From: Candidatus Aegiribacteria sp. | GTDB taxonomy: Bacteria > Fermentibacterota > Fermentibacteria > Fermentibacterales > Fermentibacteraceae | Assembly (NCBI GenBank): GCA_021107345.1 | Contig: JAIOSX010000349.1 | Span: forward strand, 1 to 8,327 | Reading direction: 5' to 3' | DNA length: 8,327 nucleotides | Shown: positions 5,573 to 8,327 of the stretch, in pieces | Layout: the number at the start of each line of letters is the position of its first letter | How positions within the stretch are numbered: position 1 is the stretch's first letter | Program-made: the position numbers and the translations under genes | The notes under the pieces: generated by a model | Database searches by the model: none | The model's input: only the letters and a program-made list of their open reading frames with translations | Told to the model about the DNA's origin: nothing

Positions 5573-6586
5573 CTATTCAGCAGTAAGAACCAGCAGTGTT
5601 CCTCCGGGGCTTATTTCAATGTCAAGGGGGAACCCCTCCAGATCGACATGACTTTCAATGAAGTAGTTGCTGCAGTTGTAGGCAACCACCCTGCTGATGT
5701 TATCTCCCAGATAGGTGAGTATATAAACATAGCTGCCGTCAGATCCGGCGCACATATAGTGAATATTTCCATCTAAATCTGCTGTCCTGGTCCACATTGG
5801 TTGACCCACTATCCAGGGGAAATAATTCAGTATGCAGGTAGCTTCGCCGGTTGTGTCTTCGTCGAACACTACGCACAGAGTGGTATCGTTCGGTATGGTT
5901 TCAATAGCCCGTATTTTTCTAAAATGGTCAATTGTTCTGGCATGCAACGATCCTCCTGCGGTGGAAACAATCTCGGTTTCCTCAAGGGTTCCGATGAGAA
6001 TGGTATCCTGAGATTGATCGATCGCCATACATGTGGGGCTGGACGGAAGGGTACAGCTTCTGGACATGATGTTGGTTCCAAGTCTGACTTCGAAAATTTT
6101 TCTCGAAATTGCCCCTGCCACATAGAAGTAGGGTAATTCTATGTCAGTACATATTTCAATATCCACAGGGCTCTCGCATAGGGTAAAACTGTCCAGGATT
6201 TCCATATCCGGGATATGTACCTGCAATATCTGGCCCAATGCCCCTATGATATAGACGCTGTTCCTGACCGGACTGTACTCTATTTCGAAGTAGCCTGAAG
6301 AGGAGGGGGGTCCGATGGTTGTGCAGCCTGTCTGCTCATACGATTCAAGGTCGAAACGGATAAGCTTTCCCTCTGTGGTCGCTACAATGAAGCAGTCGGG
6401 AAGGGGGTAGAGGGATCTGGCTCCTGAGATGTTATCAATTGTATGAACAACTGAAAGATCCGGTGTATTCATAACATTGATTCCCGCCCTCATCGTATGG
6501 TCGAACTCCGTAAGATCAGTACAGCCGACAAGTATCAGAAGCGTTGCCGAAACGCAGGCAATCATATATCTGGTGTTGATTACCAT
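5573..6586 (-). CDS. Beta-propeller (YVTN/YncE-like) lipoprotein, first tandem copy, overlapping the TonB receptor gene
   Basis: A 337-residue lipoprotein: signal peptide residues 1-21, lipobox LVGC with lipidated Cys22, then blades rich in paired beta-strands (DLSVVHTIDN, KLIRFDLE, SVYIIGALGQILQVHIPD, YVYILTYLGDNISRVVAYN, TLLVLTAE). This is the pattern of YncE-like seven-bladed propellers. It has six cysteines shared with the second copy (65, 137, 178, 186, 279, 305) and four more of its own, a high number for an exported propeller. Its ATG lies inside the end of the receptor gene (ATGGTAA, 7-base overlap), with only a weak AGG 6 bases upstream, so translation is probably coupled to the receptor. 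In Bacteroides, BtuG is a surface propeller lipoprotein that caps the BtuB transporter and binds vitamin B12. The gene order here is analogous, but orthology and ligand are not shown. Known: fold type. Inferred: outer-membrane location and partnership with the receptor. Confidence 0.83.
   Translation of the reverse strand: MVINTRYMIACVSATLLILVGCTDLTEFDHTMRAGINVMNTPDLSVVHTIDNISGARSLYPLPDCFIVATTEGKLIRFDLESYEQTGCTTIGPPSSSGYFEIEYSPVRNSVYIIGALGQILQVHIPDMEILDSFTLCESPVDIEICTDIELPYFYVAGAISRKIFEVRLGTNIMSRSCTLPSSPTCMAIDQSQDTILIGTLEETEIVSTAGGSLHARTIDHFRKIRAIETIPNDTTLCVVFDEDTTGEATCILNYFPWIVGQPMWTRTADLDGNIHYMCAGSDGSYVYILTYLGDNISRVVAYNCSNYFIESHVDLEGFPLDIEISPGGTLLVLTAE
6580..6586 (-). promoter_or_regulatory. 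Translational coupling overlap (ATGGTAA)
   Basis: On the minus strand the propeller start ATG (6586-6584) and the receptor stop TAA (6582-6580) sit within the same seven bases. The upstream ribosome binding site is weak (GCAGG, 6 bases from the ATG). Ribosomes finishing the receptor could re-initiate directly on the propeller gene, tying the amounts of the two proteins together. Confidence 0.7.
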
Positions 6587-8327
6587 GATATACCTGCTGA
6601 CAGGATGAAATGCCTGGCTGGAGACCAGGCCCTCGGGTTACCCCCGGAGCCGCCCGGATCAGCAGTTGTGTGGAAGAGTGAAGTATCATAAATGTGAACC
6701 ACGTTTTTTCTGTTGAAGATGTTGAATACTCCCAGGACGAGATTCAGCTCAGTGGGGCCTATATGGAACATTCTGGAAAGGGTTACATCAGTCTGCATGG
6801 AGAAGGGATACCTCTCGGTGTTTGTTTCGATAAGTTCCTGCTCCACAGGCGGGAGTGTATACGGCATCCCGCTGCCGTAATTCCACGAAATCCCAAGTCT
6901 GGAATTTTCCAGGAGATGAATTCCCGCCACTTCCGGTCCTTCTGATCTGAATGATCTCACCTCAATGGATGCAGATGCCGTGTGTGCCTGATCCCAGTCA
7001 AGGTAGTTATCTTCGTTGGAAACATACATAACTCCCATCTGAGCATAATTATACCTCTCGAGCATGGAAGAGTATTTACCCTTGGCAATGGAGAGAGAAT
7101 ACGAGATTTGACCTGAAATATTGCTTCCCGTCCTCCTGTTCAGGGTGGCTTCAATGCCTCTCACCGTTCCATGGCTGTCGTCGTTGGAAAAAACGTAGTA
7201 TGTACCCTCGCTGTGGTCTTCTGTATTTACCAGACCTGTAATATCCTTGTAATAGGCAGCCAGCGAAAACTCGGTGAACCGGTCGATGAAATGCCTTACC
7301 CCCACTTCAAAGATCTGCGTCATCTCAGGGTCAAGGTCCGGATTGCCCGCCACTATCCTGTCCTCTGAAAGGCTGTAGGATGTCTGAAGGAAGAGGCAGT
7401 TCATGGGAGGCATCTGGAAATGGTGACCGTATGTTGAGAAGAAAACAGAATTTTCGCTGAACGGAACGGAAAAGCCACCCCTTGGACTGATATGCCATTT
7501 TGTTTCAACCCGGACCTCTTCGGAAGTTTCTGAATCGAATATCGAGGTATTGGCATTGAACATATCAGCTCTGGCCCCGATTGTTGTTATCACTCCTCCT
7601 GGAAATCTGTAACTTCCCTGGAGGTAGCAGGAGCCCGAATGAGGGTAAGCGCTCCACTGAGAAATGAATATATTGCGGTAGTTCTGGGCGTAGACATTGT
7701 ATTGGTAAAGGTCGTAGTAGTCACCTGAAAACCCCGCCTTAATACGTAACCTGGTATTGGGATTTGTATCAAACCCCACCATTATACTGCTCACAGTTGA
7801 TTTGGAATCCAACCAGACATTAGGGTGAGTCCCGGTATGAAAGAATCCGAGTGAGTCAGCAATTCTTTCTTCAGGCATATATTGGGTGAACCAATAGATG
7901 GGGTATGAATTTTCTCCGATGTAACTCCCATCCTTTAAACGTATACGGTTCCAGTCCTGGAACTTCATGATGCCCATTGTGAGTTTCAGGCAGGTTTCGC
8001 TTCCAAACAGCTGAGTGGCGTTGAAGGTAATCCCGGCTGTCTCGCTGAAGCGGACAGGGATTGCATAATCCTGACTTCTCCCGAGGTATGCAATGTCATC
8101 GATATAGGCCGGAAGATGGTACCTGGACCAGCTCCATTCATTCCATCCAGTTTGCCTGCTGGAACCCAGGACGGTGAGAGCGAAGCTGGTTCTGTTAAGC
8201 GGTCTGTAAGTCAGCTTGGCAATACCCGAAATGTCATCCTGCCAGTTGTTTTCCCATCTTACACGGGTATCCAGGGTGTCTCTTCCACTTGAAGAGAACT
8301 GCGCGGACGCGCTGAACCTCATCTGTC
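6580..8327 (-). CDS. TonB-dependent outer-membrane receptor, C-terminal beta-barrel (5' end outside window)
   Basis: The frame is open to the window edge (a CAG codon precedes the first in-window ATG at 8322), so the start, signal peptide and plug domain are outside. Residue numbers below count from that ATG. The 580 residues are an alternating-pattern barrel with TonB-dependent receptor landmarks: WHISPRGGFSVPF (276-288) followed by the FSTYGHHFQMPP strand; GNPDLDPEMTQIFEVGVRH (326-344), the conserved NPxLxPE segment; FSLAAYYKDITGLV (352-365); VRGIEATL (387-394); LDWDQAHT (441-448); VFNIFNRKN (532-540); and a last strand ILSAGISW ending in an aromatic residue, as recognised by the BAM machinery. 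Such receptors import siderophores, cobalamin, sugars or peptides with TonB energy. The ligand here is not evident. It is the first visible gene of a unit with the two propeller lipoproteins, the first of which it overlaps by 7 bases. Any promoter or riboswitch lies beyond the window. Confidence 0.9.
   Translation of the reverse strand, partial: QMRFSASAQFSSSGRDTLDTRVRWENNWQDDISGIAKLTYRPLNRTSFALTVLGSSRQTGWNEWSWSRYHLPAYIDDIAYLGRSQDYAIPVRFSETAGITFNATQLFGSETCLKLTMGIMKFQDWNRIRLKDGSYIGENSYPIYWFTQYMPEERIADSLGFFHTGTHPNVWLDSKSTVSSIMVGFDTNPNTRLRIKAGFSGDYYDLYQYNVYAQNYRNIFISQWSAYPHSGSCYLQGSYRFPGGVITTIGARADMFNANTSIFDSETSEEVRVETKWHISPRGGFSVPFSENSVFFSTYGHHFQMPPMNCLFLQTSYSLSEDRIVAGNPDLDPEMTQIFEVGVRHFIDRFTEFSLAAYYKDITGLVNTEDHSEGTYYVFSNDDSHGTVRGIEATLNRRTGSNISGQISYSLSIAKGKYSSMLERYNYAQMGVMYVSNEDNYLDWDQAHTASASIEVRSFRSEGPEVAGIHLLENSRLGISWNYGSGMPYTLPPVEQELIETNTERYPFSMQTDVTLSRMFHIGPTELNLVLGVFNIFNRKNVVHIYDTSLFHTTADPGGSGGNPRAWSPARHFILSAGISW

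Larger units (their letters stand above)
4452..6586 (-). repeat. Tandem gene duplication of the propeller lipoprotein
   Basis: The coding sequences at 5573-6586 and 4452-5453 are diverged direct duplicates in the same orientation, separated by 119 bases. At the protein level they share about 70% of residues from the lipidated Cys onward (counted by eye). Long stretches are identical also in DNA, for example the last 20 or so coding bases and the segments encoding GDNISRVVAYNC and SCTLPSSPTCMAI. Signal peptides and one internal segment have diverged. The length difference is two codons in that segment plus two in the signal peptide. The 119-base spacer shows no clear copy of the region preceding the upstream gene. 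Confidence 0.9.

Noticed and set aside
5801..6136. Plus-strand open frame within the first propeller gene
   Set aside because: It is antisense to a conserved, duplicated lipoprotein; similar frames are not maintained in the sister copy.

Overview
The window looks like a chromosomal stretch from a diderm (Gram-negative) bacterium. The evidence is a TonB-dependent outer-membrane receptor, four lipoproteins with signal peptidase II lipoboxes, and sigma70-like promoters. Base composition looks roughly balanced. Extracytoplasmic propeller lipoproteins and a receptor of this barrel style recall the FCB group and related uncultured candidate phyla, but nothing here fixes the taxonomy. I see no mobile element, CRISPR array, tRNA or rRNA.

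Layout. (1) Positions 1-235, + strand: the C-terminal end of an S9-family serine peptidase with its catalytic Asp and His. (2) Positions 327-3249, - strand: three genes with separate promoter-like signals, in transcription order a TMEM175-like potassium channel (2674-3249), a six-bladed beta-propeller lipoprotein (1403-2542) and a PHP-domain phosphoesterase (327-1250). (3) Positions 3391-4446, + strand: an S41 peptidase-fold lipoprotein that lacks the expected catalytic serine. (4) Positions 4452-8327, - strand: a TonB-dependent receptor barrel (5' end outside the window) overlapping by 7 bases a beta-propeller lipoprotein, which is followed by a second, tandemly duplicated copy about 70% identical to the first.

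How the genes may work together. The receptor and two propeller lipoproteins are the most informative unit. The start codon of the first propeller lies inside the receptor's stop region (ATGGTAA), so the two are probably translationally coupled and may form one envelope uptake or binding system. The arrangement resembles BtuB-BtuG in Bacteroides, where a propeller lipoprotein caps a TonB-dependent transporter, but the ligand cannot be read from the sequence. The duplicated propellers differ mainly in one internal segment, which could mean different ligands or partners. The converging S41-like lipoprotein seems to be a pseudo-peptidase. The remaining genes (S9 peptidase, PHP phosphoesterase, TMEM175 channel, six-bladed propeller) look like separate functions.

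Gaps between genes are all under 160 bases. The 91 bases at 236-326 show no hairpin terminator or other recognisable signal.
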